Of a stretch of DNA of 64,000 bases, positions 30,468-41,148 are shown in pieces. The notes under the pieces are model-generated. The model saw only the letters and a list, made by a program, of their open reading frames with translations. It was not told the DNA's origin and searched no databases. The stretch is taken from the NCBI RefSeq assembly GCF_900187015.1, contig NZ_LT906479.1, positions 744,001 to 808,000 on the forward strand, in the 5' to 3' direction. Source of the stretch: Serratia ficaria (GTDB taxonomy: Bacteria; Pseudomonadota; Gammaproteobacteria; Enterobacterales; Enterobacteriaceae). Positions within the stretch are counted from its first letter, which is position 1; each line of letters starts with the position of its first letter. Made by a program: the position numbers and the translations under genes.

Positions 30468-31367
30468 GTGAGGATGTCGCATATCAACTTTAATCACCTT
30501 TACTACTTCTGGCAGGTTTGCAAGGAAGGCTCGGTGGTGGGCGCCGCCGAAGCGCTGTTCCTGACGCCGCAGACCATCACCGGCCAGATCAAGGCGCTGG
30601 AGGAGCGTTTGGACGGCAAGCTGTTCAAACGGCAGGGGCGCGGGCTGGTGCCGTCAGAGCTGGGGCAGCTGGTTTTCCGTTACGCCGATAAAATGTTCAT
30701 GCTCAGCCAGGAAATGTTGGATATCGTCAATTATCGCAAGGAGTCCAACCTGCTGTTCGACGTCGGGGTGGCGGATGCGTTGTCCAAACGGCTGGTCAGC
30801 CAGGTGCTGGAAACCGCGGTGGTGGTGGACAACGAGCAAATTCACCTGCGCTGCTTCGAATCGACCCACGAGATGCTGCTGGAGCAGCTCAGCCAGCATA
30901 AGCTGGATATGATCCTGTCGGATTGCCCGGTGGATTCCAGCCAGCAAGAGGGGCTGTTCTCGTTGAAGCTGGGGGAGTGCGGCATCAGCTTCTTCTGTCG
31001 CCAGCCGGCGCCGGATTTGCCGTTCCCCGCCTGCCTGGAGCAGCGCAAGCTGCTGATCCCCGGCCGCCGCTCGATGCTGGGGCGCAAGCTGCTCAACTGG
31101 TTCAACACCCAGGGCATCCAGGTGGAGATCCTGGGCGAGTTCGACGATGCGGCGCTGATGAAGGCCTTCGGCATGTACCACAACGCGATCTTCGTGGCGC
31201 CGACGCTGTATGCGCAGGATACCTATAACGATGACAACGTGGTGGAGATCGGGCGGATTGATAGCGTGCAGGAAGAGTACTACATCATCTTTGCCGAGCG
31301 CATGATCCAGCATCCGGCGGTGCAGCGGGTGTGCAACAAGGACTTTTCGGCGCTGTTTTCCTGCTAG
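30468..31367 (+). CDS. nhaR: LysR-family transcriptional activator NhaR
   Basis: 299 residues (E. coli 301). HTH in [20 protein letters not shown] and [17 protein letters not shown]. It activates nhaA in response to Na+ and, in E. coli, osmC and pgaABCD. RBS AAGGAGAG precedes the GTG start at 30468; an ATG is at 30474. Same strand as nhaA with about 195 bp between. Confidence 0.94.
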   Translation: MRMSHINFNHLYYFWQVCKEGSVVGAAEALFLTPQTITGQIKALEERLDGKLFKRQGRGLVPSELGQLVFRYADKMFMLSQEMLDIVNYRKESNLLFDVGVADALSKRLVSQVLETAVVVDNEQIHLRCFESTHEMLLEQLSQHKLDMILSDCPVDSSQQEGLFSLKLGECGISFFCRQPAPDLPFPACLEQRKLLIPGRRSMLGRKLLNWFNTQGIQVEILGEFDDAALMKAFGMYHNAIFVAPTLYAQDTYNDDNVVEIGRIDSVQEEYYIIFAERMIQHPAVQRVCNKDFSALFSC

Positions 31368-31390
31368 CCTGGCGGCAAACGCAGGATATA

Positions 31391-31417
31391 AAAAAACCGG
31401 CCTAGGCCGGTTTTTTT
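31391..31417. terminator. Bidirectional terminator between nhaR and rpsT
   Basis: Palindrome CCGGCCT/AGGCCGG (31397-31410) flanked by six A and seven T residues. It serves both convergent genes. Confidence 0.92.
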
Positions 31418-31438
31418 ACCAAGCAGATAACGAAATGC

Positions 31439-31702
31439 TTATTGCATTGCGTTGATGCGTGCAGTCAGGTTTGACTTATGACGCGCTGCTTTGTTTTTGT
31501 GGATCAGACCTTTAGCTGCCTGACGGTCCACAAGTGGTTGCATTACCAGGAATGCGGTTTGTGCTGCTTCTTTGTCGCCAGCTGCGATAGCTGTGTCTAC
31601 CTTCTTGATGAAGGTACGCACCATTGAGCGACGGCTAGCGTTATGCTTGCGGCGTTTCTCAGACTGTACGGCGCGTTTCTTAGCTGATTTGATATTAGCC
31701 AA
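31439..31702 (-). CDS. rpsT: 30S ribosomal protein S20
   Basis: 87 residues, [20 protein letters not shown], highly basic, binding 16S rRNA early in 30S assembly. The start codon is TTG (31700-31702) preceded by GGGAG. The UUG start is conserved in E. coli, where it is part of S20 translational autoregulation. Confidence 0.97.
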   Translation of the reverse strand: MANIKSAKKRAVQSEKRRKHNASRRSMVRTFIKKVDTAIAAGDKEAAQTAFLVMQPLVDRQAAKGLIHKNKAARHKSNLTARINAMQ

Positions 31703-32057
31703 GGTCCAACTCCCAAATATATTCTATTGAGGACAATTCAAAGGCCGAGGAATATGCCCTTTTAGCCTTCGTTTGTCAATGGATTTGTGCAAATAAGCGC
31801 CGTTTGTACGGGCGGCACTTGCTACGTTGTGATGGCGCAGGATTTTACCAGCTTCGGTCATGGGAATACAGTGTTTCGCGAGAAAATTCACCAATGATTT
31901 GCCGCGATGAGCGCAAGCCGTTGGCGGCGGTCGATTATCGGCGGCGGGACGCGGGATAAACTGCGGCGAAGCCGTTTCACCCGCAGATTATCTCCGGTAT
32001 GGTATGTCTATTACATAAAGGCACCAATCGCGGGTTAACCTTACCGGCTGTACAAGG
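31703..32057. other. rpsT/ribF divergent control region
   Basis: About 350 bp holding the rpsT leader and promoter(s) leftward and the ribF promoter at its right end. No further gene is visible. Confidence 0.5.
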
Positions 32058-32063
32058 TATAAT
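32035..32063 (+). promoter_or_regulatory. Promoter for the ribF-ileS-lspA-fkpB-ispH operon
   Basis: TTAACC (32035-32040), 17 bp, perfect TATAAT (32058-32063), ending 29 bp before the ribF ATG. Confidence 0.65.
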
Positions 32064-32092
32064 CCGCCGATTTCCACTGTTTTGAGCCAGCT

Positions 32093-33031
32093 ATGCAGCT
32101 AATTCGCGGCATCCATAATATCCGGGCGCGCCACCATGGTTGCGTGCTCACCATCGGCAACTTTGACGGCGTACACCGCGGTCATCAGGCGTTGCTGGAG
32201 CAGCTGAAGCAAGAGGGGCAACGCCTCGGGCTGCCGGTGATGGTCATGATCTTTGAGCCGCAACCGCTGGAAATGTTCGCAGCGGACAAGGCGCCGGCCC
32301 GTCTCACGCGCTTGCGTGACAAGGCCAAATACCTGGCGCAGGCGGGGGTAGACTACCTGCTGTGCGTCAAGTTTGATCCGCGTTTCGCCGCCAACACCGC
32401 ACAGGCGTTCGTCGCCGAGCTGCTGGTGGAAAAACTCGGCGTGAAATTCCTGATGGTCGGGGATGATTTTCGCTTTGGCGCAGGCCGCCAGGGCGATTTT
32501 CCGCTATTGCAGCAGGCCGGAAAAGAGTACGGCTTCGAGGTGGTCAGCACGCCGACCTTCCGCGAAGGCGATCGGCGCATCAGCAGCACCGCGATCCGCA
32601 ATGCGCTGCGCGACGACGACCTGCCGCTGGCGGAAAATCTGCTGGGCCATCCGTACAGCATCTCTGGCCGGGTCGTGCACGGCGACGAACTGGGCCGCAC
32701 CATCGGCTTTCCTACCGCCAACCTGCCGCTGAAGCGCCTGGTTGCGCCGGTGAAGGGGGTGTATGCGGTGGAGGTGTACGGCCTGGGGGCCGATCCGCTC
32801 CCGGGCGTGGCCAATATCGGCACGCGCCCGACCGTTGCCGGCGTGCGCCAGCAGCTGGAAGTGCATCTGCTGGATGTCACGATGGATCTTTACGGGCGCC
32901 ATATTGACGTGGTGCTCCGCGCGAAATTGCGCAATGAACAGCGTTTTGCTTCGCTCGATGCCCTGAAGCAGCAAATCGCCAATGATGTGGTGACGGCCCG
33001 GAAGTTCTTCGGGTTAAAAACACTGGTTTAA
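32093..33031 (+). CDS. ribF: Bifunctional riboflavin kinase / FAD synthetase
   Basis: 312 residues. The N-terminal FMN adenylyltransferase half has TIGNFDGVHRGHQALL and the ISSTAIRNAL motif; the C-terminal riboflavin kinase half has GRTIGFPTANLPLK and GVANIGTRPTV. It makes FMN and FAD. First gene of a run with ileS 65 bp downstream, as in E. coli. Confidence 0.97.
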   Translation: MQLIRGIHNIRARHHGCVLTIGNFDGVHRGHQALLEQLKQEGQRLGLPVMVMIFEPQPLEMFAADKAPARLTRLRDKAKYLAQAGVDYLLCVKFDPRFAANTAQAFVAELLVEKLGVKFLMVGDDFRFGAGRQGDFPLLQQAGKEYGFEVVSTPTFREGDRRISSTAIRNALRDDDLPLAENLLGHPYSISGRVVHGDELGRTIGFPTANLPLKRLVAPVKGVYAVEVYGLGADPLPGVANIGTRPTVAGVRQQLEVHLLDVTMDLYGRHIDVVLRAKLRNEQRFASLDALKQQIANDVVTARKFFGLKTLV

Positions 33032-33096
33032 TCGTTTACCCCGAGCACGCTGAGCCGTGCGACGGGTAAATAGCCGAAAACGGAAACGAGAATCTC

Positions 33097-35913
33097 ATGA
33101 GTGACTACAAGAATACCCTGAACTTGCCGGAAACAGGGTTCCCGATGCGCGGCGATCTGGCCAAGCGCGAACCTGGCATGCTGCAACGTTGGTATGAACA
33201 GGATCTGTACGGGATGATTCGTACTGCCAAAAAGGGCAAAAAATCCTTCATTCTGCATGACGGCCCTCCGTATGCGAACGGCAGCATCCACATCGGTCAC
33301 TCGGTTAACAAGATTCTCAAAGACGTTATCATCAAGTCGAAAGGGATGGCCGGCTTCGACTCGCCTTACGTTCCGGGCTGGGACTGCCACGGTCTGCCGA
33401 TCGAACTGAAGGTTGAGCAGCTGTACGGCAAGCCGGGCGAGAAGCTGAGCGCGGCCGAATTCCGCCAGAAATGCCGCGAATACGCCGCCGAGCAGGTTGA
33501 AGGCCAGAAGAAAGACTTCATCCGCCTGGGCGTGCTGGGCGACTGGGATCGCCCGTACCTGACCATGGACTTCAAAACCGAAGCCAACATCATCCGCGCG
33601 CTGGGCAAGATCATCAGCAACGGCCACCTGCTGAAAGGCGCCAAGCCGGTGCACTGGTGTACCGACTGCGGCTCTTCGCTGGCCGAAGCGGAAGTCGAGT
33701 ACTACGACAAAACGTCGCCGTCGATCGACGTCACCTTCCATGCGGCCGACGCGGCCGCGGTGGCGGCCAAGTTTGGCGTGAGCCACTTCAGCGGCGCCAT
33801 CTCGCTGGTGATCTGGACCACCACCCCGTGGACCCTGCCGGCCAACCGCGCCATCTCGCTGCATCCGGAATTCAGCTATCAGCTGGTGCAGGTGGACGGC
33901 CAATGCCTGATCCTGGCGGCCGAGCTGGTGGAGAGCGTGATGAAACGCGCCGGCATCACCGAATGGACGGTGCTGGGCAGCTGCAAGGGCGCGGATCTGG
34001 AGCTGCTGCGCTTCCGGCACCCGTTCATGGATTTCGACGTGCCGGCCATCATGGGCGAGCACGTGACGCTGGATGCCGGCACCGGTGCGGTGCATACCGC
34101 CGGCGGCCACGGCCCGGACGACTTCGTGATCAGCCAGAAATACGGTCTGGAGATCGCCAATCCGGTGGGGCCGAACGGCTGCTACCTGACCGGCACGCAT
34201 CCGCTGCTGGACGGCAAGTTCGTGTTCAAGGCCAATGACTCGATCGTGGAGCTGCTGCGCGAGCAAGGCGCGCTGCTGCACGTGGAAAAAATGGTGCACA
34301 GCTACCCATGCTGCTGGCGCCACAAGACGCCGATCATCTTCCGCGCCACGCCGCAATGGTTCATCAGCATGGACCAAAAGGGCCTGCGTCAACAGTCGCT
34401 GGAAGAGATCAAGGGCGTGCAGTGGATCCCGGACTGGGGCCAGGCGCGCATCGAAATGATGGTGGCCAACCGCCCGGACTGGTGCATCTCGCGTCAGCGC
34501 ACCTGGGGCGTGCCGATGTCGCTGTTCGTGCACAAAGACACCGAGCAGCTGCACCCGCGCAGCGTCGAGCTGATGGAAGAAGTGGCCAAGCGCGTTGAGC
34601 AGGAAGGCATTCAGGCCTGGTGGGATCTGGACGCCGCCGATATCCTCGGCGCGGACGCCGCCGACTACGTGAAAGTGCCCGACACCCTCGACGTGTGGTT
34701 CGACTCCGGTTCGACCCACGCCTCGGTGGTCGACGTGCGCCCCGAGTTCAACGGTCATGGCGCCGACATGTATCTGGAAGGCTCCGACCAACACCGCGGC
34801 TGGTTCATGTCATCGCTGATGATCTCCACCGCCATGAAGGGCAAGGCGCCTTACAAGGAAGTGCTGACCCACGGCTTCACCGTCGACGGCCAGGGCCGCA
34901 AGATGTCCAAGTCGATCGGCAACACCATCAGTCCGCAGGACGTGATGAACAAGCTGGGCGGCGACATTCTGCGCCTGTGGGTGGCGTCGACCGATTACAC
35001 CGGCGAAATCGCGGTGTCCGACGAGATCCTCAAGCGCTCCGCAGATTCTTACCGCCGTATCCGCAACACCGCGCGTTTCCTGCTGGCCAACCTGAACGGG
35101 TTTGAGCCAGGCACCGACTGCGTGGCGCCGGAAGACATGGTGGTGTTGGATCGCTGGGCGGTCGGCCGCGCGCTGGCGGCGCAGCGGGATATCGAGCAGG
35201 CTTACGCCAGCTACGACTTCCACGAAGTGGTGCAGCGCCTGATGCAGTTCTGCTCGGTCGAGATGGGTTCCTTCTACCTGGATATCATCAAGGATCGCCA
35301 GTACACCGCGAAGAGCGACAGCGTCGCGCGCCGCAGCTGCCAGACCGCGCTGTACCACATCGCGGAAGCGCTGGTGCGCTGGATGGCGCCGATCATGTCG
35401 TTCACCGCCGATGAAATCTGGGGCTTCCTGCCGGGCAAACGCGCGCAGTACGTGTTCACCGAAGAGTGGTACGACGGCCTGTTCGGGCTGGCGGAAGGCG
35501 AAAGCATGAACGACGCCTACTGGGCCGAGCTGCTGAAAGTGCGCGGCGAAGTGAACAAGGTGCTGGAGCAGGCGCGCGCCGACAAACGCCTCGGCGGTTC
35601 GCTGGAAGCGGCGGTAACGCTGTACGCCGACGGCGAGCTGGCTGCGCGTCTGAACAGCCTGCAGGACGAGCTGCGCTTCGTGCTGCTGACTTCCGCGGCG
35701 CGCGTCGCGCCTTTGGCCGATGCGCCGGCGGACGCACAGACCGCGGAATCGCTGAAAGGCCTGAAAATCGCCTTCGGCACCGCTGAAGGTGAGAAGTGCC
35801 CGCGCTGCTGGCATTACACCACCGATATCGGCCTGGTGGCGGAACACGCAGACCTCTGCGGCCGCTGTGTGACCAACGTAGCCGGCGACGGCGAAAAGCG
35901 TAAGTTTGCCTGA
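33097..35913 (+). CDS. ileS: Isoleucyl-tRNA synthetase
   Basis: 938 residues, same as E. coli. Class I motifs HIGH at 65-68 and KMSKS at 602-606; the CP1 editing domain lies between ([14 protein letters not shown]). C-terminal zinc site CPRCWHYT...CGRC is complete, so this is the normal eubacterial type. It ends TGATG, overlapping lspA by one base. Confidence 0.99.
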   Translation: MSDYKNTLNLPETGFPMRGDLAKREPGMLQRWYEQDLYGMIRTAKKGKKSFILHDGPPYANGSIHIGHSVNKILKDVIIKSKGMAGFDSPYVPGWDCHGLPIELKVEQLYGKPGEKLSAAEFRQKCREYAAEQVEGQKKDFIRLGVLGDWDRPYLTMDFKTEANIIRALGKIISNGHLLKGAKPVHWCTDCGSSLAEAEVEYYDKTSPSIDVTFHAADAAAVAAKFGVSHFSGAISLVIWTTTPWTLPANRAISLHPEFSYQLVQVDGQCLILAAELVESVMKRAGITEWTVLGSCKGADLELLRFRHPFMDFDVPAIMGEHVTLDAGTGAVHTAGGHGPDDFVISQKYGLEIANPVGPNGCYLTGTHPLLDGKFVFKANDSIVELLREQGALLHVEKMVHSYPCCWRHKTPIIFRATPQWFISMDQKGLRQQSLEEIKGVQWIPDWGQARIEMMVANRPDWCISRQRTWGVPMSLFVHKDTEQLHPRSVELMEEVAKRVEQEGIQAWWDLDAADILGADAADYVKVPDTLDVWFDSGSTHASVVDVRPEFNGHGADMYLEGSDQHRGWFMSSLMISTAMKGKAPYKEVLTHGFTVDGQGRKMSKSIGNTISPQDVMNKLGGDILRLWVASTDYTGEIAVSDEILKRSADSYRRIRNTARFLLANLNGFEPGTDCVAPEDMVVLDRWAVGRALAAQRDIEQAYASYDFHEVVQRLMQFCSVEMGSFYLDIIKDRQYTAKSDSVARRSCQTALYHIAEALVRWMAPIMSFTADEIWGFLPGKRAQYVFTEEWYDGLFGLAEGESMNDAYWAELLKVRGEVNKVLEQARADKRLGGSLEAAVTLYADGELAARLNSLQDELRFVLLTSAARVAPLADAPADAQTAESLKGLKIAFGTAEGEKCPRCWHYTTDIGLVAEHADLCGRCVTNVAGDGEKRKFA

Positions 35914-36422
35914 TGAGTAAACCAATCTGTTCGACCGGCCTGCGCTGGCTGTGGCTGGTGCTGGTGGTGCTGGTGCTGGATTTCGCCAGCAAGCAGTGGA
36001 TCCTCGGTAACTTTGTGCTGGGCCAGTCCCAGCCATTGATCCCGTCGTTCAACCTGTTTTATGCGCGCAACTACGGCGCGGCGTTCAGCTTCCTGGCCGA
36101 TCACGGCGGCTGGCAGCGCTGGTTCTTCGCCGGCATCGCCGTCGCCATCGTGGCGGTGCTGCTGGTGATGATGTACCGCAGCAGCGCGCAGCAGAAGCTG
36201 AACAACATCGCCTATGCTTTCATCATCGGCGGCGCGCTCGGCAATCTGTTCGATCGTCTGTGGCATGGCTTCGTGGTCGACTTTATCGACTTCTACGTCG
36301 GCAACTGGCATTACCCGACCTTCAACCTGGCGGACAGCTTTATCTGCGTCGGGGCGGCGATGATCGTGTTGGAAGGTTTCCTGTCGCCGGCGAACAAAGG
36401 CGCAAAGAGTAAAGGTGAGTAA
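35913..36422 (+). CDS. lspA: Prolipoprotein signal peptidase (signal peptidase II)
   Basis: 169 residues with four membrane helices. Catalytic aspartates lie in [14 protein letters not shown] and [11 protein letters not shown]. It cleaves diacylglyceryl-prolipoproteins before the lipid-modified cysteine, for example the yfiB product. Translationally coupled to ileS. Confidence 0.97.
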   Translation: MSKPICSTGLRWLWLVLVVLVLDFASKQWILGNFVLGQSQPLIPSFNLFYARNYGAAFSFLADHGGWQRWFFAGIAVAIVAVLLVMMYRSSAQQKLNNIAYAFIIGGALGNLFDRLWHGFVVDFIDFYVGNWHYPTFNLADSFICVGAAMIVLEGFLSPANKGAKSKGE

Positions 36423-36423
36423 T

Positions 36424-36894
36424 ATGACGGCTCAGGTTATCGGTGACAGCGCAGTGCTGGTTCACTTTACGCTGAAACTGGAAGACGGTTCGACCGCCGA
36501 ATCCACCCGCAGCAGCGGCAAGCCGGCGCTGTTCCGGCTGGGCGACGGCAGCCTGTCGGCGCCGCTGGAAGCGCAGCTGCTCGGCCTGCGCGCCGGCGAC
36601 AAATGCGCCTTTACGCTGCAGCCGGAAGCGGCGTTCGGCGCGGAGAACCCGGATCTGATCCAGTTCTTTTCGCGCCGCGACTTCGCCGAAACCGGCGTGC
36701 CGGACGTCGGCACCATCATGCTGTTTACCGCCATCGACGGCAGCGAAATGCCGGGCGTGGTGCGTGAAGTGGCGGAAGAGTCGATTACCGTTGATTTCAA
36801 CCATCCGCTGGCGGGCCATCCGGTCACCTTCGATATCGAAGTGCTGGAGATCGATCCGCAGCAGGAGGAGACGCATGCAAATATTGCTGGCTAA
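36424..36894 (+). CDS. fkpB: SlyD/FkpB-type FKBP peptidyl-prolyl isomerase
   Basis: 156 residues from ATG 36424 (a GTG at 36415 overlaps the lspA stop and is also in frame). FKBP fold with [20 protein letters not shown], the inserted chaperone flap (about 70-130) and [20 protein letters not shown]. It catalyses prolyl isomerisation and has chaperone activity. It overlaps ispH by 20 bp. Confidence 0.95.
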   Translation: MTAQVIGDSAVLVHFTLKLEDGSTAESTRSSGKPALFRLGDGSLSAPLEAQLLGLRAGDKCAFTLQPEAAFGAENPDLIQFFSRRDFAETGVPDVGTIMLFTAIDGSEMPGVVREVAEESITVDFNHPLAGHPVTFDIEVLEIDPQQEETHANIAG

Positions 36895-37828
36895 CCCGCG
36901 CGGCTTCTGCGCCGGGGTTGATCGTGCGATCAGTATCGTCGAGCGCGCGCTGGAGATTTACGGCGCGCCTATCTACGTGCGGCATGAGGTGGTGCACAAC
37001 CGCTACGTGGTCGACAGCTTGCGCGAGCGCGGCGCGGTATTTATCGAAGAGATCGCCGAAGTGCCGGACGGGTCGATTCTGATCTTCTCGGCGCACGGGG
37101 TGTCGCAGGCGGTGCGCGCCGAAGCCAAGGCGCGCGATCTGACCATGCTGTTCGACGCCACCTGTCCGCTGGTGACCAAGGTGCATATGGAAGTGGCGCG
37201 CGCCAGCCGGCGCGGCACAGAAGCCATCCTGATCGGCCATGCCGGCCATCCGGAAGTGGAAGGCACCATGGGCCAGTACAGCAACCCGAAGGGCGGCATG
37301 TACCTGGTTGAGTCGCCGGAAGACGTCTGGCAGCTGCAGGTGAAGGACGAAAGCAACCTGTGCTTTATGACCCAAACCACGCTGTCGGTGGATGACACTT
37401 CCGACGTGATCGACGCCCTGCGTCAGCGTTTCCCGAGCATTATCGGGCCGCGCAAGGACGACATCTGTTACGCCACCACCAACCGTCAGGAAGCGGTGCG
37501 CAACCTGGCCGGCGATGCGGATGTGGTGCTGGTGGTCGGTTCGAAGAACTCGTCGAATTCCAATCGCCTGGCGGAACTGGCCCAGCGCGTCGGCAAGCCG
37601 GCTTATCTGATCGACTCCGCGGCGGACATTCAGGAAGCCTGGCTGAGCAACGCGCGCAACATCGGCGTTACCGCCGGGGCGTCGGCGCCCGACGTGCTGG
37701 TGCAGGACGTCATCAGCCGCCTGAAGGCGCTGGGCGGCGTAGACGTGCATGAAATCAGCGGCCGTGAAGAGAACATCGTGTTTGAAGTGCCGAAAGAGCT
37801 GCGTGTGGATATCAGGCAGGTCGAGTGA
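36875..37828 (+). CDS. ispH: 4-hydroxy-3-methylbut-2-enyl diphosphate reductase
   Basis: 317 residues from ATG 36875 with CAGGAGGAG upstream inside fkpB. Iron-sulphur cysteines include C12 in [13 protein letters not shown], one in [11 protein letters not shown] and one in [11 protein letters not shown]. Last step of the MEP pathway, giving IPP and DMAPP. In E. coli it is followed by rihC and dapB; here the isn island intervenes. Confidence 0.98.
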   Translation: MQILLANPRGFCAGVDRAISIVERALEIYGAPIYVRHEVVHNRYVVDSLRERGAVFIEEIAEVPDGSILIFSAHGVSQAVRAEAKARDLTMLFDATCPLVTKVHMEVARASRRGTEAILIGHAGHPEVEGTMGQYSNPKGGMYLVESPEDVWQLQVKDESNLCFMTQTTLSVDDTSDVIDALRQRFPSIIGPRKDDICYATTNRQEAVRNLAGDADVVLVVGSKNSSNSNRLAELAQRVGKPAYLIDSAADIQEAWLSNARNIGVTAGASAPDVLVQDVISRLKALGGVDVHEISGREENIVFEVPKELRVDIRQVE

Positions 37829-37848
37829 GCGGATCAACCCGCTGTTGC

Positions 37849-37874
37849 AACGGGGAGCCTTGGCTCCCCGTTTT
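37849..37874 (+). terminator. ispH terminator
   Basis: ACGGGGAGCC (37850-37859) and GGCTCCCCGT (37862-37871) with a short loop and TTTT; ends the ribF-ispH operon. The next ~230 bp to the LysR gene are markedly AT-rich with no gene seen. Confidence 0.9.
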
Positions 37875-38107
37875 ACGTTTGGCGGCAGGCAGGCGGGAGA
37901 AAAACCCTATTCATTATGATATTCAAATTTTCTGCTAATTTAAGTTAAATTTATTCTGAGTATTTGAATTAAAATCGGAAAATTAATTATATGAGCGAAG
38001 GTAAAGTCATTAATATAAATATCATTAGTCTGCGATCTAAATAAATGCTGGCGTTGGCACGTTAAAAACAATAATTACAAAACCTGATGTTGCAGATGTT
38101 TCTTATT

Positions 38108-39034
38108 TTATTTGGCGTAAGGATGGTCTAAAGCGCTCAATCCTTTTTCTTGTAAATAAACCTTCATGTGTTCCAACAGGCGCCGAACCTTTAATGGCTG
38201 GATCTCACGACGCGGCATAATCGCGTAGCAATTAATTTCCGGCAATCGCCAGTCGGGCAACACCTCGATCAACTCGCCATTGCGCAATTCACGCTCGACG
38301 TTGGCGAAGAAATTACGAATGATGCCTTTGCCGGCCAGGGCCAATTCTTTCATCGCCATGCCGTTATTGGTAAACAGGCGGCCGGTCAGGCGCAGCCGGT
38401 GTTCACCGCCGTCCTGATGGAGCAGGCGCACAAACTGCGGATTGCCCAACGGGGTGAAGGTGACCCACTGATGGCGCAGCAACGCCTGCGGCTGATCCGG
38501 CACGCCATGGCTGTTCAGATAGGCCGGCGAGGCGCACAGCACTTCGCGAAAGCGCGCCAGGCGGGTGGAGACGTAGCTGGAATCGGCCAGCACCCCGCCG
38601 CGGATCGCCAGATCGATGCGTTGGCCAATCAGGTCGATCTTTTCATCGTGGATCTCCAGCCGCAGCGTGAGGCGCGGGTGTTCATCGAGGAAGCTTTGCA
38701 GCGCCGGCACCAGGTAATGGGTGGCGAACTCGGTAGAGGTCGCTACGCGCAGCTCGCCCACCAGTTCACCGCGCAGTGCGGCAATGCGCTGCTGGCCGCG
38801 TTCGGCGGCGTGGATCATCAGCAGACAGTCTTCATAAAAGCACAGTCCGGCCTCGGTCAGGCTCAGCGAGCGCGTGGAGCGCAACAACAATTGAATGCCC
38901 AGGTGATTCTCCAGCTGGCGGATATGCTGGCTGACGGCGGAAGTGGTAATGCCCAATTCTTTTGCCGCCATGCTGAACGCGCCGCAATCGACAACTTTTG
39001 AGAAAATGGCCATGCGTTTTAGAATATTACTCAT
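38108..39034 (-). CDS. LysR-family regulator divergent from the isonitrile cluster
   Basis: 308 residues, CrgA-like LysR. HTH region CGAFSMAAKELGITTSAVSQ (about 17-36) and LENHLGIQLLLRSTRSLSLT; effector-binding domain from about 90. It diverges from isnA across 193 bp of AT-rich DNA. A perfect inverted repeat (39040-39056) sits 5 bp from its own start, suggesting autoregulation. Its ATG has no clear Shine-Dalgarno. Likely the local regulator of the cluster, but this is inferred only from position. Confidence 0.9.
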   Translation of the reverse strand: MSNILKRMAIFSKVVDCGAFSMAAKELGITTSAVSQHIRQLENHLGIQLLLRSTRSLSLTEAGLCFYEDCLLMIHAAERGQQRIAALRGELVGELRVATSTEFATHYLVPALQSFLDEHPRLTLRLEIHDEKIDLIGQRIDLAIRGGVLADSSYVSTRLARFREVLCASPAYLNSHGVPDQPQALLRHQWVTFTPLGNPQFVRLLHQDGGEHRLRLTGRLFTNNGMAMKELALAGKGIIRNFFANVERELRNGELIEVLPDWRLPEINCYAIMPRREIQPLKVRRLLEHMKVYLQEKGLSALDHPYAK

Positions 39035-39039
39035 AGTTT

Positions 39040-39056
39040 GTTAAGCACAACTTAAC
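39040..39056. promoter_or_regulatory. Putative LysR operator
   Basis: GTTAAG-CACAA-CTTAAC, a perfect inverted repeat that contains the LysR-type T-N11-A pattern (39042-39054). It covers the position where the ribosome binding site and early leader of the LysR gene lie. Confidence 0.65.
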
Positions 39057-39165
39057 CAAGATTGTAAATTATATGGGCTAATAATATAGCACCATCTCTT
39101 CTATATTGCCTGAAGCATATAAACCGCGGGTTAGCCATTATTTTTATTCGCCGGATTTCTTCTTT

Positions 39166-39195
39166 TTGAAAAGTCTCATTGCGTTTATTCATAAT
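39166..39195 (+). promoter_or_regulatory. Promoter for isnA-isnB-GT
   Basis: TTGAAA (39166-39171), 18 bp, CATAAT (39190-39195): each hexamer matches consensus at five of six positions. Predicted start of transcription is about 26 bases before the isnA GTG. Confidence 0.6.
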
Positions 39196-39227
39196 GCAGC
39201 CGCGCCGCATCGCAACAGGAGCTAATT

Positions 39228-40184
39228 GTGGACAGCACCCCTATAGATAAAATAGCGTCAAAAATCCTGCATGAGTTATTGCAATACCGTCGGCGTTTTC
39301 CCGGCGATGAAACGCCGATTGCCGAACAGGAACGGCAGGTCACCCAGGTGCAATTACCGCGTATTCGGGCATTTATTGAAAATGACCGGCGCATTGAATT
39401 TGTGCTGCCGGCGTTTCCAACCAAATCGCCCAACACCCATAAAGTGATCGGCGCGATGCCGGACATGGCGGAGCGGCTGTCGTTGATCTTCCTCAACTCT
39501 CTCTGCCAGCGCATTCAGCTTTATTACCCGCCGGGCGCGCACATTGTGATCTGTTCCGACGGCCATGTGTTCGGCGATCTGATCCGCGTCGGCGACGACG
39601 CCATCAACCGTTATCAACGCGCGATAGAAAACCTGCTGCACGAGGTGGGGGCCACGCATCTGAGCCTGTTCAACCTGGGGGACGTCGAAGGGCTGGCGGA
39701 GCATACCGATGACTGCGATCTGTTGCGCCAGCTGCTGGTGAGCGGCTATGCCGAGCCGGAGGAGACGATCAAACAGCGGCTGATGCAGGATGAGCAGGGA
39801 CTGATGCTGTACCGCGCCATCACCCGCTTCCTGTACGAAGACAGCCAACTGCCGGGCTACAGCGGCTCCAACGCCGCTCTGCAGAAAGACGCCAAGCGGC
39901 GAGCCTGCGGCGTGATCCAGCGCAGCTGGGCCTGGGGCAATCTGCTGGCGCAGCATTTCCCGGCGGCGATCCGGCTGTCGATCCACCCGCAGCCCGCCGA
40001 TAGCCTGAAAATGGGCATCCACATGATGCCGACCAAAGACGACTGGCTGACGCCGTGGCACGGCGTGGCGGCCAATGTCAACGGCCAGTTTGTGCTGATG
40101 AAGCGCAAAGACGCGCAGCAGCTGGCCGGCGAGCTGGTGGAAATTCGCGGCGAACCCAGCCATTACCGGATCGAACAGCCGTAA
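39228..40184 (+). CDS. isnA: Isonitrile synthase (IsnA/PvcA, DIT1 family)
   Basis: 318 residues from GTG 39228, with CAGGAG 7 bp upstream. The DIT1/PvcA family signature is clear: LPAFPTKSPNTHKVIGAMPD (about 60-79), HIVICSDGHVFGD (105-117) and RLSIHPQP (249-256). Characterised members convert the amino group of L-tyrosine or L-tryptophan to an isonitrile using ribulose 5-phosphate as the carbon donor. Which amino acid is used cannot be read from sequence. First gene of a three-gene set with isnB and a glycosyltransferase, the order known for rhabduscin in Xenorhabdus. Confidence 0.92.
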   Translation: MDSTPIDKIASKILHELLQYRRRFPGDETPIAEQERQVTQVQLPRIRAFIENDRRIEFVLPAFPTKSPNTHKVIGAMPDMAERLSLIFLNSLCQRIQLYYPPGAHIVICSDGHVFGDLIRVGDDAINRYQRAIENLLHEVGATHLSLFNLGDVEGLAEHTDDCDLLRQLLVSGYAEPEETIKQRLMQDEQGLMLYRAITRFLYEDSQLPGYSGSNAALQKDAKRRACGVIQRSWAWGNLLAQHFPAAIRLSIHPQPADSLKMGIHMMPTKDDWLTPWHGVAANVNGQFVLMKRKDAQQLAGELVEIRGEPSHYRIEQP

Positions 40185-40275
40185 GCGGCCTGATTTGCTC
40201 CCGCAACCCTGGCGGGCGCGTTTTTAACGGCACCGTTGCCCTGTGAGCAGCCCATTCGATGCAAGGAGAACCACC

Positions 40276-41139
40276 ATGAACCACCCACCGCTCAATTGCC
40301 ATATCCAGCTGAACGCCCCGTTTGGCGCCATACTGACCCCGCAACACCCCGGGCAGCAGATAGCCTCCCTGCCGGTGGCGGCGCTGCGCGCGCTGGCGCA
40401 ACAGCACCATCTGCTGGTGCTGCGCGGCTTCAGTTCGGGGTTTGACGATCCGCAGGTATTGACCCGCTACGCCGATCTGTGGGGCGAAATCATGATGTGG
40501 CCGTTCGGCGCGGTGCTGGACGTGAAGGAGCATCCGGACGCCAAAGACCATATCTTCGACAGCAGCTACGTGCCGCTGCACTGGGACGGCATGTACAAGC
40601 CGACCGTTCCGGAATTTCAGCTGTTCCACTGCGTGGCGGCGCCGTCGCAGGACGAAGGCGGGCGCACCACCTTCGTCGACACCACCCGGCTGCTGGCCAA
40701 TGCGGACGAGGCGCTGCTGGCCCTGTGGCGGGCGGTGTCGATCACCTACCGCATCAAGCAGGTGGTGCACTACGGCGGCGAGGTGCATTCACCGCTGGTG
40801 GTGGAGCACCCGAACGGCAGGGGGCGGATCATGCGCTACAATGAACCGCCGACGGAGGGCAAAAAGTTCCTCAATCAGCATGCGCTGGAATACCACGGCG
40901 TGCCGGCGGAGCAGCAGGAGGAGTTCCATCATACCCTGCAGCAACATCTGTACGATCCGCGTCATTACTACGCCCATCAATGGCGGCAGGGCGACGTGGT
41001 GGTGGCGGACAACTTCTCGCTGCTGCACGGCCGCGAGGGCTTCACCGCCCGCTCCGCCCGCCACCTGCAGCGCGTGCATATTCAGAGCAACCCGGTGTGC
41101 GCCAATCCGGCGCTGAAGCCGGCCAACGCAGAGGCTTAA
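40276..41139 (+). CDS. isnB: Fe(II)/2-oxoglutarate-dependent oxygenase (IsnB/PvcB, TauD family)
   Basis: 287 residues from ATG 40276, preceded by AAGGAGA; the frame opens further to GTG 40243 but without a better site. The iron-binding facial triad is H102-x-D104 (LHWDG) and H251 (LLHGREGF), with R262 a probable 2-oxoglutarate ligand (RHLQRVHIQ). IsnB enzymes oxidatively decarboxylate the isonitrile amino acid to a vinyl isonitrile, while PvcB makes a conjugated acid; the difference cannot be settled here. The rest is typical TauD/TfdA. Confidence 0.9.
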   Translation: MNHPPLNCHIQLNAPFGAILTPQHPGQQIASLPVAALRALAQQHHLLVLRGFSSGFDDPQVLTRYADLWGEIMMWPFGAVLDVKEHPDAKDHIFDSSYVPLHWDGMYKPTVPEFQLFHCVAAPSQDEGGRTTFVDTTRLLANADEALLALWRAVSITYRIKQVVHYGGEVHSPLVVEHPNGRGRIMRYNEPPTEGKKFLNQHALEYHGVPAEQQEEFHHTLQQHLYDPRHYYAHQWRQGDVVVADNFSLLHGREGFTARSARHLQRVHIQSNPVCANPALKPANAEA

Positions 41140-41148
41140 AGGACGCTT

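Noticed and set aside
33028..34794. 588-residue ORF antisense to ileS
   Set aside because: Shadow of the ileS reading frame with low-complexity His/Val/Gln composition.
37875..38107. AT-rich DNA before the LysR gene as an attachment site or transposon remnant
   Set aside because: Base composition differs from neighbours, but no repeats, integrase or tRNA end is visible.
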